Part shown: positions 1 through 9,969 of the stretch, one piece after another
Position numbering within the stretch: position 1 is the stretch's first letter
Layout: each line of letters opens with the position of its first letter
DNA from: Planctomycetaceae bacterium
GTDB taxonomy: Bacteria; Planctomycetota; Planctomycetia; Planctomycetales; Planctomycetaceae
NCBI GenBank assembly: GCA_947476295.1
Contig: CANJQC010000017.1
Span: 1 to 54,907, forward strand
DNA: 54,907 nucleotides
Direction: 5' to 3'
Position numbers and translations under genes: made by a program
The notes under the pieces: model-generated
What the model was told of the DNA's origin: nothing
Database searches by the model: none
The model's input: the letters and a program-made list of their open reading frames with translations, nothing else

Positions 1-2
1 AG

Positions 3-128
3 TCGATCCGAGCCGACTTTTCTCGTGTGTCGGTGAAGCAGATGCGAACATGGGTCGAAAGAAATCTGGGCACTACGCTCGCGTCCACGCGAAAGGCCGC
101 CTACGCTGAGTTCAAATCCGCCGCATGA
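3..128 (+). CDS. C-terminal end of an unknown protein (5' end outside window)
   Basis: One frame is open from the left edge to TGA at 126-128 and gives 41 residues ending AYAEFKSAA. The peptide is basic and amphipathic (RADFSRVSVKQMRTWVERN), as expected of a helical C-terminus. I cannot assign a family from this fragment. The two other forward frames stop within the first 110 bases, so this is the only frame that could carry a gene entering from the left. It may still be chance. Confidence 0.45.
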   Translation, partial: SIRADFSRVSVKQMRTWVERNLGTTLASTRKAAYAEFKSAA

Positions 129-569
129 TCATTTACAAACTAAAAACCTCATTTTGACGCCGTTCATCAGGCCAGCGTTCATCCGGATCTGCTTCGCGGA
201 GAACGCCCAAAACCAGCGACTGTTTCATATCTCTTTTACCACTCCCGTCAAACAAGAACTTGTGCGATCTGAGTTATACGGCATCGCTGGAATTGACTCT
301 AGGGAGTCTGCGGACAGCACTTTTTCGTTCCCGATAGCGGCGAAATTCCAAGAGGCTGTGTAGTAGCGTTTTCAGGAACGTGACTCTCCGAGTAGCCTGC
401 GATTCCTGTAGTTTGGACATTCATCTCCGAACCCTCGCCAGAAGGGGCCCAGCGGGCGTAAGATCCCCGTCCTACAACAGCGTTTGCTTCGACGCCGTGT
501 CTTGGCGATGCGACGGACATGAGTGCCCATGCTGAATGCGAACATTCAACTGTGCGTGACGCTGGATAA
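129..569. other. Intergenic stretch, nothing recognised
   Basis: The only reading frames here are short (about 70 codons), overlap each other on opposite strands, and show no domain-like sequence or ribosome binding site. I see no terminator or promoter I would defend. Confidence 0.4.
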
Positions 570-1733
570 ATGATGACGGAGAATTTTCCGACTGTGCCTA
601 CGGTCTGGGTGCTGATCTTTGATCAGTATCCTGAGGATGCTGCGTCTAGGGAATCGCGGGATTCGCATTGTACCGGAGGGCTGACACCCACCGCTCACCA
701 GGGAAGTGAAAACGCGTTTGATCGGCTTGATCTGGAATCAACGTGTTTTGAGCAATTCCTGCTGCAGGATGTGCGTAGCGAGATCAGGACCGACGACGTC
801 TTTGGCGGCGAGTCCGCGTTCATGAATCTGTCCGAAGCGATAACTGCGGCCGGCCAGACAGCAAGTCTTGTCAGCCTGACGGCAGACGGTGCTTCTATCA
901 CAGCACATGCTGACTGCAACGTGATCGAATCATCTATGCGTCGTTGTCGTATGCCATTGAACGCAGTGGAGAGCCTGGACTGTCGCAACGTTGATCAGGT
1001 GAATTCTGTTGTTGGCGGATCCAGTAACGTCGATCTGGCGTTTTCGGCCAGTCTGGTGTGGATGGAAGCGAATACTTTGTCGACGACAAACTCGGTAACG
1101 GCGGCGAAGCAGATGCTGGATTTTGTATTCAGTCGGCTGCAATCTCGTTCAGTGCAGGAAGAGAAATGCCCCGTACTGATGGTGACTTTTCGCCGTGGCG
1201 ATGATCTTATCGTTCGCGAGCCATTGCAGTCCGGGATCGCAGAGAACCGCATGCACGTGCCATTGTGGATCAGGCCGAATGCCGGTCATGCGTGTCGCGT
1301 CCAAGCGTTGTCAGGCAGTTTTGATTTGCTGCCGACGATCGCAACATTTCTGGGCAGTACAGCCGCGTCGGATGAAGCGAGCCCGCTGGCGGTTGCTCAG
1401 ATTGCAGATTCGTCGGAACGTGTGATCGCCGCCGCACCACCGCTGTCGTCAGAACCTCGTAGTCTGGCGTTCCTTTGCGGAGCGCCGCAGGTGTGTCCGG
1501 ATCGACTGCTCAAGCTGCGCGGCGACGAATGGAAAGCCGCGAGAACGGAGGGCTTTTTGCTGGTCATTATGGACAGCAATCCATCAGCATCCGAAAAAAC
1601 CGAAAGCGACGGTGACGAATCCGAAGAACCGTCCCGTCGCCTGTTTGTGAAACCCGAGGATCGATTTAATGTCAATAATGTGAGTGGAACTTACGCGACC
1701 GTTGCCGATGAACTTGTGCGGCTACTCAAATGA
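570..1733 (+). CDS. Degenerate sulfatase-like (alkaline phosphatase superfamily) protein
   Basis: The 387-residue protein keeps the C-terminal half of a sulfatase. Residues about 228-265 (VPLWIRPNAGHACRV, then GSFDLLPTIATFLG) match the segment in which sulfatases read VPLIIRWPG...DLLPTLLDLAG. The end (about 317-387: RGDEWKAARTEGFLLVI, LFVKPEDRFNVNNVSG) matches the conserved sulfatase tail (RxxxWKYI..., LYDLxxDPxExxNL). The N-terminal C/S-x-P-x-R formylglycine motif is not found, nor an obvious metal-binding DD pair, and there is no signal peptide. It is therefore probably not an active sulfatase. This is a family call from motif resemblance; a catalytically dead or regulatory role is inference. 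The start is the first ATG of an ATGATG pair, with a weak ribosome binding site. Confidence 0.55.
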   Translation: MMTENFPTVPTVWVLIFDQYPEDAASRESRDSHCTGGLTPTAHQGSENAFDRLDLESTCFEQFLLQDVRSEIRTDDVFGGESAFMNLSEAITAAGQTASLVSLTADGASITAHADCNVIESSMRRCRMPLNAVESLDCRNVDQVNSVVGGSSNVDLAFSASLVWMEANTLSTTNSVTAAKQMLDFVFSRLQSRSVQEEKCPVLMVTFRRGDDLIVREPLQSGIAENRMHVPLWIRPNAGHACRVQALSGSFDLLPTIATFLGSTAASDEASPLAVAQIADSSERVIAAAPPLSSEPRSLAFLCGAPQVCPDRLLKLRGDEWKAARTEGFLLVIMDSNPSASEKTESDGDESEEPSRRLFVKPEDRFNVNNVSGTYATVADELVRLLK

Positions 1734-1786
1734 CAGCAAGAATCAGGAGCGTACTCGCCTGCAGTCGGTTGTGCCACAAAAGTCGC

Positions 1787-2350
1787 TCACGGACTGGCAG
1801 GCGTCTTACTATCGTCCGCTATCACTTGGTCATACACGACATAGCCACCGATGGCTGCAACTGCTGCTGCTGCCGCCGTTCCCGCTCCGATTCCGCCGCC
1901 TCCAGCCGCTCCAAGTGCCCCCAAAGCGCCTTGGCCGCGAACCGTTTCCTCATCGACGACGAGTGCGATATTCTCAATAGCTGCCGGTGGAGCGGAATTC
2001 GTACCCCAAAGTCGGACAGCCTGCCGTGTTGATCCTGCTTTGACGACATGCGCTCCATTGCGAAGTCCCTTGAAAGAGAATTCGCCCTGATCGTTGCTTG
2101 TTGAATTCGCTACAACTTTGCCTTTATGCAGCACGCTGACTTCAACACCGGCAATCGGCTGAGCAGCTGTATTCAGAACGGTGCCCTTGAGCAGTCCGTC
2201 ACTATTCAGGACAACGTCAGAAGAACGGATCTCAGTCGGTTCTCCTGCGATCAGCGATAAACCGGCACAAAGCAATCCTGTGAGGAGAAGGCAAGTACCG
2301 TTTCGCAATGAATTCGCAATCAAATTGCGCTGCAACTTAAATTTCATCAT
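1787..2350 (-). CDS. Exported protein with carboxypeptidase regulatory-like domain
   Basis: The 187-residue protein starts at the ATG pair at 2345-2350, just downstream of a GAGAGA stretch. Residues about 1-33 form a signal peptide (basic start, then CLLLTGLLCAGLSLIAG). Residues about 50-110 (GTVLNTAAQPIAGVEVSVL...NDQGEFSFKGLRNGAHVVKAG) are a carboxypeptidase regulatory-like beta-sandwich of the kind found in many exported planctomycete proteins. The C-terminus has a Gly/Ala-rich hydrophobic stretch (GALGAAGGGGIGAG..., then AIGGYVVYD) that could be membrane-embedded. An upstream GTG/TTG-type start would add 41 residues that do not look like a signal peptide, so I reject it. Substrate or partner is unknown. 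Confidence 0.72.
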   Translation of the reverse strand: MMKFKLQRNLIANSLRNGTCLLLTGLLCAGLSLIAGEPTEIRSSDVVLNSDGLLKGTVLNTAAQPIAGVEVSVLHKGKVVANSTSNDQGEFSFKGLRNGAHVVKAGSTRQAVRLWGTNSAPPAAIENIALVVDEETVRGQGALGALGAAGGGGIGAGTAAAAAVAAIGGYVVYDQVIADDSKTPASP

Positions 2351-2743
2351 CGCCAATCTCTCTCTAGAGCTGATCAAGGAAAGCTTCCTCAAAGCTTGAT
2401 CGACAGGGACGGCGTGAGTCTCGCACTGAAATTTGCAGGCCCTGGACTGGTTTGGCAACTCCGGAGTCAGCATCGTCGTATTGTAAATCCTGTGCCTGAT
2501 GAACGTGCCAGTCAGATTATGCCGGTTTTTCTCTTTTCGACCTTAAATCGCTGGGTAGATTCTCAATGGAACGCCGTCTGCTATGATCGTGGCGTTGATT
2601 TGAGATGGACACTGATGTCCGTCGAGCCTTGGTGACCAACTCAAACGAATAGTGAACTTTAGCCTAGACATGAATTACTAGGCTACGGGGGCTGTTGCTT
2701 ACGTTATTCAACAGAATCGGCCAGAACGGGTCGGGGAAGATTC
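2351..2743. other. Divergent intergenic region upstream of the MoxR operon
   Basis: This region separates the minus-strand exported protein from the plus-strand MoxR operon and should hold promoters for both. A TATGAT hexamer at 2582-2587 could be a -10 element for the operon, but I see no matching -35. The open frame of about 80 codons here has no recognisable features. Confidence 0.35.
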
Positions 2744-3799
<1,056 letters not shown>

Positions 3800-4715
3800 A
3801 GAGATCGCGAGGATCTCGCGATTAGAGCTGCGAGCACGCCGAGTCGTCGAGGGGTTCGTCTCAGGTTTGCACCGCAGTCCCTACTTTGGTCAGTCGCTGG
3901 AGTTTCTGCAGCACCGTGAATACGTGGCCGGGGACGACCTGCGCCGTATTGACTGGAAACTTTGGTCGCGTTCCGACCGCTACTATCTGAAACAGTACGA
4001 AGAGGACACAAATGTCCGCGTAGCGATGGTCGTCGATGGCAGCGAATCGATGCAGTTCGCGACGGGAGCGATGTCGAAATTTGATTACACCCGCACGGTT
4101 GCCGCCGCCGTCGCAATGCTGGTGCTGAAACAGCACGATTCTGCGGGTGTTAGCGTCTTCGATTCCACAATCCGCAGTCAGATTCCCGCCAGTAGCCGCA
4201 ACAACCATCTGCAGGCGATCATGGCGGGACTTGAAGTGCAAACCGCAGGCGGAAAAACAGACATTTACGGAGTGCTGCGGCGTGTCAATGAGTCGCTGGT
4301 CCGGCGAAGCATCGTCGTGCTGATGTCCGACTTGTTCTGCCCGCGTGAAGAACTCTTTAAGGGACTCACTATGTTACGGCAGCGCGGCCACGAAGTGATC
4401 GCTCTGCATATTATGGATGACGAAGAACTCGATTTCCGTTATTCCGGCACGCTGCGTTTTGAAGGATTAGAAGGTGGTGGCAATCTGACGTGTGATCCAG
4501 CTGCACTTCGCGCCGGCTACATGCAGGCTCTTGAACGCTTTCTCGACACCATCCGCCGACGCTGTGCCGGAAGCGGCGTTGATTATAAACTCATTCGAAC
4601 AAGCGACAACCTCGATGCCGCGTTAGCGCATGTGCTGATGCAAAGACTGAAACGCCGATAACCATATTGCAAATGATCAATGACTAAGTCGCAATGCCCA
4701 ATGAATCTCGCACAG

Positions 4716-4752
4716 CTGAATCCTGAATCCTGAATCCTGAATCCTGAATCCT
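4716..4752 (+). repeat. Heptamer tandem repeat, five copies of CTGAATC
   Basis: Five perfect head-to-tail copies of CTGAATC, plus two bases of a sixth, lie immediately before the ATG at 4759. The array replaces the normal ribosome-binding-site position of the next gene. Slippage would alter the spacing between the DUF58 and BatA-like genes. Confidence 0.9.
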
Positions 4753-4758
4753 ACCCCC

Positions 4759-7077
4759 ATGTCCTCATATTCGCAGTTCTTCCTCAATCCGGCCTACGTG
4801 CTGCCGGGGGCTGCGCTGTTGTTGGTGCCGATACTGATTCATATCCTTAGTCGGCTGCGATACAAGAAAGTGCGATTCGCAGCGATGGAGTTTCTGCTGG
4901 AAAGCGAAGAACTCAATCGACGCCGCATCGTTCTGGAGCAGTTACTGCTGTTACTGTTGCGAATTCTGGCCGTGCTGCTGATTGCATTGTTGATCGCTCG
5001 GCTGGTGCTTGACCCAAGTCGCCTGTTGATGTTGCGTGGAACCAGTATACATCATGTGGTGCTCTTGGATGATTCGCTTTCCATGCGAGATCGGGAAGGC
5101 GACGCGACTGTCTTTCATGAGGCATTGCAGACCCTTGAGAATATGCTGGTGGAGGGTAGCCGACAGCGGGGTGCATCGCGCGTTACGATATTGTCCATGA
5201 CCGATCCTCGACGGCCGATCGTTTCCGATCGAATCCTCGACCCCGCTTTCGTGCAGGAAATTCTGCCACAAATTCGCAATCTGACATGCTCATGGCGGGC
5301 TGCGTCACCTGTCGATTCTGTCAACGCTGCCAAAGATATCCTGGCCGCTGACGGCAGTGCGGCACCGCAGGTGCATGTCTTGACCGACCTGCGTGCCACG
5401 GACTGGAATAATCGTCCAGAAGTCGTTGCGGCGCTGGAATCGTTGAAGGCAATAAAAGCGTCAGTGGATCTGATCAAGGTCGTGAAAGGCATGCGGTCCA
5501 ACGTGGCTGTTCGGCAGTTGAACGCTGAAACTTTCGCCGTCGCGCAAGGCGTGCCGTGGCGGATGACGCTGACGCTGCAGAATCACGGCTTACGAAGAGT
5601 CGCGGGGTTGCGTGGCACGGTCTTGCTGGACGGCGCATCGCTTCCGGGAAGAATTCTGATTCCCGACATTGAGGCAGGGGCTGAGTTGCAGGTTTCGCAT
5701 GACATCGCATTTGATTCTGAGGGCCGTCATCAGGTTGAGGTCCGCCTGGAAGATGATGCGCTGCGTGAAGACAATCGCCGGTTCCTGGCGGTTGATGTCA
5801 CAGAACGTCGGGTGATTCTGATCATCGATGATGAAGGTCAGCAGGACGATGCGTCGTTTGTGGCGGCGGCATTGAGTGCTGATCCGTCGTTGACGGGACT
5901 AACAAGTGAGGTTCGAGCGTCGCAGACACTGCCTGCAACGAACCTGAAGAAGTACGATTGCATCTACCTTCTCAATGTGCGCGATCTCCCGGCGGATACG
6001 ACTCTGCTGCTGGCCGAGTATGTTCGCAGTGGTGGTGGGGTTGCGTGGTTTCCAGGCGAGCAGGCGAATGTGCAATGGTATTCCGAAACGCTGCGGGATC
6101 CGTCGTTGAAACTGTTTCCGGCACCGATTGGAACTGTCCATCAGATCGATTCAGGAAATGGTTCGACTGACGACAAAAATCTTTTCGTCACGCCGGTGTT
6201 CGAAGTTCATCCGATTTTTATGGTTTACAATTCGCCCGACAGTCCGTTTTCAGACACTGTACAGATCGCTCGCTGGTTGCAGGTCACGGACAATTGGAAA
6301 GCAGACGACTCTGAACGGGCCGATGGTGTGCGAACGTTGATGCGACTGAAGACAGGTCAGCCGGTGGCGTTTGAACATACGATCGGGAAGGGCAGGGTGC
6401 TGACGTTTCTCATGGGTGCCGGACGTCGCTGGAGCAACTGGCCGGTCGCCCCTGCCGCGCCCGGGTACGTGGTGACAAATTTGCTGATTCATCAATTCTT
6501 GCAGCGTCCGATTGAGAGCGTCGAATTGCGCGAATTATCTGGATCATTGCGTCTGAAATGGCCGATCAGTCGGTTTACAGAAAGTGTCGAAGTTTATCTT
6601 CCGGAGGCTGGCCCGAATGATGAACCAGTCGCTGAGACGTTTGTGCGACTTCAGGCAACCCTCTTGAAGAATGATGACAGCGGTGCGACGGAACCATCGA
6701 CGGCGAGAGAGGAGACATCGAATCCACGGGGAAAGACCACTGAGCCGGAACTGGCAGTGACGATCACGCCGGCAGAGCGACCGGGAATTTACCGCGTGCG
6801 TCGGTTTGATCTGGAAGGAAGGGTCGATGATACCGTAATTGCACTCAACGTACCCACGTCCGAAAGCGCACTGGCGATTGCCGATCAGGAACAAATCACG
6901 AGCCAGACGATACTGGATCATGTGCGAATCCTAGACGCGAATTCGGCCAGCTCACTTGGTGGTTCAGTAGTTGGTCGCGAGCTGCGCTGGGTGCTGCTGG
7001 GATTGCTGATTGCGACACTCGTTGCCGAACAACTGCTCGCGTTGCGTCTAAGCTACCATCCGGAGGTAGCGCGATGA
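4759..7077 (+). CDS. BatA/VWA-domain membrane protein
   Basis: The 772-residue protein begins with a BatA-type N-terminus: one membrane segment (LPGAALLLVPILIHILSRL), the RYKKVRFAAMEFL block, and a second membrane segment (residues about 55-85). A VWA domain follows with MIDAS motif DDSLS (about residue 102). The middle (residues about 355-470, RRVILIIDDEGQQDDASFV... YVRSGGGVAWFPG) has the look of the class-I glutamine-amidotransferase-like fold common in planctomycete BatA relatives, with no catalytic cysteine that I can see. A single membrane helix closes the protein (WVLLGLLIATLVAEQLLAL). Stop and next start overlap as ATGA. The role is unknown; the operon context suggests an envelope complex served by the MoxR ATPase. 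Confidence 0.9.
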   Translation: MSSYSQFFLNPAYVLPGAALLLVPILIHILSRLRYKKVRFAAMEFLLESEELNRRRIVLEQLLLLLLRILAVLLIALLIARLVLDPSRLLMLRGTSIHHVVLLDDSLSMRDREGDATVFHEALQTLENMLVEGSRQRGASRVTILSMTDPRRPIVSDRILDPAFVQEILPQIRNLTCSWRAASPVDSVNAAKDILAADGSAAPQVHVLTDLRATDWNNRPEVVAALESLKAIKASVDLIKVVKGMRSNVAVRQLNAETFAVAQGVPWRMTLTLQNHGLRRVAGLRGTVLLDGASLPGRILIPDIEAGAELQVSHDIAFDSEGRHQVEVRLEDDALREDNRRFLAVDVTERRVILIIDDEGQQDDASFVAAALSADPSLTGLTSEVRASQTLPATNLKKYDCIYLLNVRDLPADTTLLLAEYVRSGGGVAWFPGEQANVQWYSETLRDPSLKLFPAPIGTVHQIDSGNGSTDDKNLFVTPVFEVHPIFMVYNSPDSPFSDTVQIARWLQVTDNWKADDSERADGVRTLMRLKTGQPVAFEHTIGKGRVLTFLMGAGRRWSNWPVAPAAPGYVVTNLLIHQFLQRPIESVELRELSGSLRLKWPISRFTESVEVYLPEAGPNDEPVAETFVRLQATLLKNDDSGATEPSTAREETSNPRGKTTEPELAVTITPAERPGIYRVRRFDLEGRVDDTVIALNVPTSESALAIADQEQITSQTILDHVRILDANSASSLGGSVVGRELRWVLLGLLIATLVAEQLLALRLSYHPEVAR

Positions 7078-9728
7078 GTGAGCAAAGTTTTCCGTTTTCC
7101 GTTTTCCGTTTTCAGGGGTTGAGCCTCGGGTTTCAGGCTGCGGGTATGGAATCGGGGAACTCAAAATCGACCGAGAATCCATCATCGCCTGCCGCCACCG
7201 GAATGGAAGTCGCGTCACAGTCATTCCAAACCACGGAGTTGGATCTGCCGGTATCGACCGCCGGCATTCTGATGCTCCTCGGAAGCGTCACAGTACTCAT
7301 CGCGTTGACAGTTCGTACGGCGTTGCGGGATTCGCGATTTCTGACGAGGCGAAATCGAGCCGTCCTGTTGATTCCGCGTATTCTGGTGCTGGCTCTAGTG
7401 CTGCTGATTGTGCTCAATCCTCAGCGACGCACGCAGTTGGGTCGCGTTGAAAGATCACGAGTCGGTATATTGCTGGACACATCACTGTCAATGGCATGGC
7501 CCGCTGCCGATCCGGTCGCGTTAACTACTGCTACGACTGATAGTCCGATCACACCAGCCAAATCCGATACCCGGGCCGATGCTGTAGTGAGGTCATTGAT
7601 TGCATCCGGGGTTTTAACGGAACTCAGCAAAAGACACGCAGTGTCGGTTTACACGTTTGATTCATCGCTTGCAGGTCCGTGGGCGATCCTTTCTGAAGAC
7701 GCTGTTCGTTTTGTCGAAGTCGATGCGGGTGATCCCGACGCCATTGCAACACCCACCGGCAACACGACGACAACCGTATCACTTGATGAGCCCACGCACT
7801 CTGCTGTCGGCACGATTTCAGATCCAGCGGCGATGGTGCAATGGAAAAAGATCATTCAACCTCGCGGTTCGGAAACTCGGATCGGCGAATCGCTGTATCA
7901 GTTGATCGGTCAGATTTCCGGCAGAACGCTGAGCGGCGTGGTGGTAATTTCCGATGGTCGATCCAACACTGGTCTGGATGTGGAACCTGCGAGGGTAAGG
8001 GCAGAACGATCAGGAACTCGATTGATTACGATTGGCGTTGGCAGTCAGAAACCGCAGATGAATCTGTGGGTTGCCGGGATGCAGAGCCCCACCGACGTGC
8101 ATCAGGGGGATCCATTCGATATCACCGTGATGCTGCAGGGGACGGCTTCGCGTGGCCAGCAGGCCATCGTACGACTGTTCGAACAGTCGTCGAACGGGGA
8201 TGGCAAAGATCGGCGACAGATTGCTGAGAAAACAATTGAGCTGGGAGATGATGCGATTCCCGCGTCTGTTCGATTTAGTCAGGAACTGAAGGTGCCGGGC
8301 AAGTATGACTTTTTGGCTCGGATTGAATCCCCTGCGGGCAAGTTAGAGATGACGCTCGATGACAACGAGCGCCGGCGGACGATCGAAGTAACTGATCGAC
8401 GCATGAAGGTACTGGTCATTTCCAGCGGGCCTATGCGCGATTATCAGTTTGTCCGCAACACCCTGTTTCGTCACAGCGGTGTCGAATCCGACGTCTGGCT
8501 GCAGTCGGTGACTGATGAAAATATCGGCTTCGTTTCCCAGGAAGCCAAAAAGCTGCTGACAAAATTTCCGGCGACAGAAGCCGAACTGTTTGAATACGAC
8601 GTGATCGTCGCGTTCGATCCGGACTGGAGCCGACTTTCGGCGGAGCAACAGACGTTTCTAAACCGCTGGGTTTCAGAACACGCCGGTGGGCTGGTGGTGG
8701 TTGCCGGTGAAATTTTCACACCGAGGCTGGCTCAGGAGCCTGAAACGTTTCGCGATATCAGCGTGCTATACCCGGTTCTGCTGAATCGGATGGTGCCGGA
8801 GCTTCAGCTGAGTCAGCGCGCCGATGAACCGTGGCCGATTACGTTGACACTGGAAGGCCGCGCAACGGAGTTCCTTAAGATCGCGGATGAGACGGGTAAT
8901 GCCAGCGTGGATCTGTGGCAGACGTTCAAAGGGATTTATCGGTCGTATCCTGTTCGCGGCGTGCGCGGCGGTGCGGTCGTGCTGTTGGAGTATGGTAACC
9001 CCAGAGCCAGGACAGAATTTGGACAGCCACCGTTCTTGGCGTCGCAGTTTTACGGGACAGGACGCACGATCTTTATTGGTTCAGCAGAGACATGGCGATT
9101 GAGGGAAATCTCACCTCAGGGCCATCAGCGATTTTGGACCAGCCTGATTCGCGAAGTCGGACAGGGACGTCGCAGTCGTGGCAACGCACGTGGTCTCTTA
9201 TTACTGGATCGGACTGAAGTCGCGCCGGGGCAACCGGTGAGCGTGAGAGCCCAATTGTATGACGCCCGATTGCAGCCACTGATTACCGAATCTGTGCCAC
9301 TGACGATTGTGGATGCTGAAGGCCGCACGCTGACTGTGCCTGATCGATTGTCTGGCGACAGTCGCGGGGCAGGGCAGTACGTTGCCAGTTTTCGACCACC
9401 TGCACAGGGAACCTATCGAATATCAGTACCAGTGCCGGAATCAGCCGACGTGCTTCAGGCCTCGATCGATGTCGTGCTTCCGAATCTAGAATCGCAGAAT
9501 CCGACTCAAAACACTGAGCTGCTGACCAATTTAACGAAGGACACCCAAGGACGTTATCTGGGGATATCAGATCTTGCAACTCTGCCAACGCTGCTGCCTG
9601 ATCAAAGCCAACCTGTAGTTATAGATGAACAACTGCGAACGTTGTGGGATCGCAGCTGGCTGATGTTTTTGATGGTCGGCCTGCTGGCGTTCGAATGGAT
9701 CATGCGTCGGGTGTGGCGATTGAGTTGA
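7074..9728 (+). CDS. Large VWA-domain membrane protein with amidotransferase-like region
   Basis: The 884-residue protein has two N-terminal membrane segments (about residues 60-80 and 98-118). A VWA domain follows with MIDAS DTSLS (about residue 138), later GVVVISDGRSNTGLDV. Beyond that is a beta-sandwich-like stretch (TDVHQGDPFDITVMLQG) and an amidotransferase-like fold (VISSGPMRDYQFVRN... WVSEHAGGLVVVAGE). A terminal membrane helix (WLMFLMVGLLAFEWIMRRV) is the last element. It is the last gene of the MoxR operon and pairs with the preceding BatA-like protein. The ATG at 7074 overlaps the previous stop; translation from there reads through a TTTTCCG repeat, so a start at the ATG at 7146 is also possible. 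Confidence 0.88.
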   Translation: MSEQSFPFSVFRFQGLSLGFQAAGMESGNSKSTENPSSPAATGMEVASQSFQTTELDLPVSTAGILMLLGSVTVLIALTVRTALRDSRFLTRRNRAVLLIPRILVLALVLLIVLNPQRRTQLGRVERSRVGILLDTSLSMAWPAADPVALTTATTDSPITPAKSDTRADAVVRSLIASGVLTELSKRHAVSVYTFDSSLAGPWAILSEDAVRFVEVDAGDPDAIATPTGNTTTTVSLDEPTHSAVGTISDPAAMVQWKKIIQPRGSETRIGESLYQLIGQISGRTLSGVVVISDGRSNTGLDVEPARVRAERSGTRLITIGVGSQKPQMNLWVAGMQSPTDVHQGDPFDITVMLQGTASRGQQAIVRLFEQSSNGDGKDRRQIAEKTIELGDDAIPASVRFSQELKVPGKYDFLARIESPAGKLEMTLDDNERRRTIEVTDRRMKVLVISSGPMRDYQFVRNTLFRHSGVESDVWLQSVTDENIGFVSQEAKKLLTKFPATEAELFEYDVIVAFDPDWSRLSAEQQTFLNRWVSEHAGGLVVVAGEIFTPRLAQEPETFRDISVLYPVLLNRMVPELQLSQRADEPWPITLTLEGRATEFLKIADETGNASVDLWQTFKGIYRSYPVRGVRGGAVVLLEYGNPRARTEFGQPPFLASQFYGTGRTIFIGSAETWRLREISPQGHQRFWTSLIREVGQGRRSRGNARGLLLLDRTEVAPGQPVSVRAQLYDARLQPLITESVPLTIVDAEGRTLTVPDRLSGDSRGAGQYVASFRPPAQGTYRISVPVPESADVLQASIDVVLPNLESQNPTQNTELLTNLTKDTQGRYLGISDLATLPTLLPDQSQPVVIDEQLRTLWDRSWLMFLMVGLLAFEWIMRRVWRLS
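7088..7113 (+). repeat. Heptamer tandem repeat, 3.7 copies of TTTTCCG
   Basis: Three perfect TTTTCCG units and a partial fourth lie just inside the annotated 5' end of the last operon gene and encode FPFSVFRF. A 7-base period shifts the reading frame each time a unit is gained or lost, which suggests either that translation starts downstream or that the N-terminus is slippage-prone. Confidence 0.85.
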
Positions 9729-9840
9729 GTGAAGTTTCGCGACTCGCGGCGAATGTAGACATTTATGTCCGTCGGATGGCCAGACTACATGGTCTAAGTG
9801 AATGATGCTGATTAAATTCACCGTTGTGATCGACTCGCCC

Positions 9841-9938
9841 TTAATCATAATCCTACTCTTAATCGCAATCGGTTCGTAACGCCTGATTTTTCCGGTGCAC
9901 TCGACGGAACAAGGGAATAAGACTAGGAGTAAGAATTC
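9841..9938. repeat. Inverted arrays of degenerate hexamers between convergent genes
   Basis: 9841-9870 reads as five consecutive hexamers of form NNANTC (TTAATC, ATAATC, CTACTC, TTAATC, GCAATC). 9915-9938 reads as four hexamers of the reverse-complement form GANTNN (GAATAA, GACTAG, GAGTAA, GAATTC). The two arms are an imperfect inverted repeat (11 of 14 positions between 9851-9864 and the complement of 9921-9934). It lies between two convergent genes, where a bidirectional terminator would be expected. Confidence 0.5.
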
Positions 9939-9969
9939 ACCTGCACGAAGAGTCGTGACGCCTAGGTGG

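Noticed and set aside
2396-2635. 79-codon frame upstream of the MoxR operon
   Set aside because: No ribosome binding site, no domain, and it lies in a divergent promoter region.
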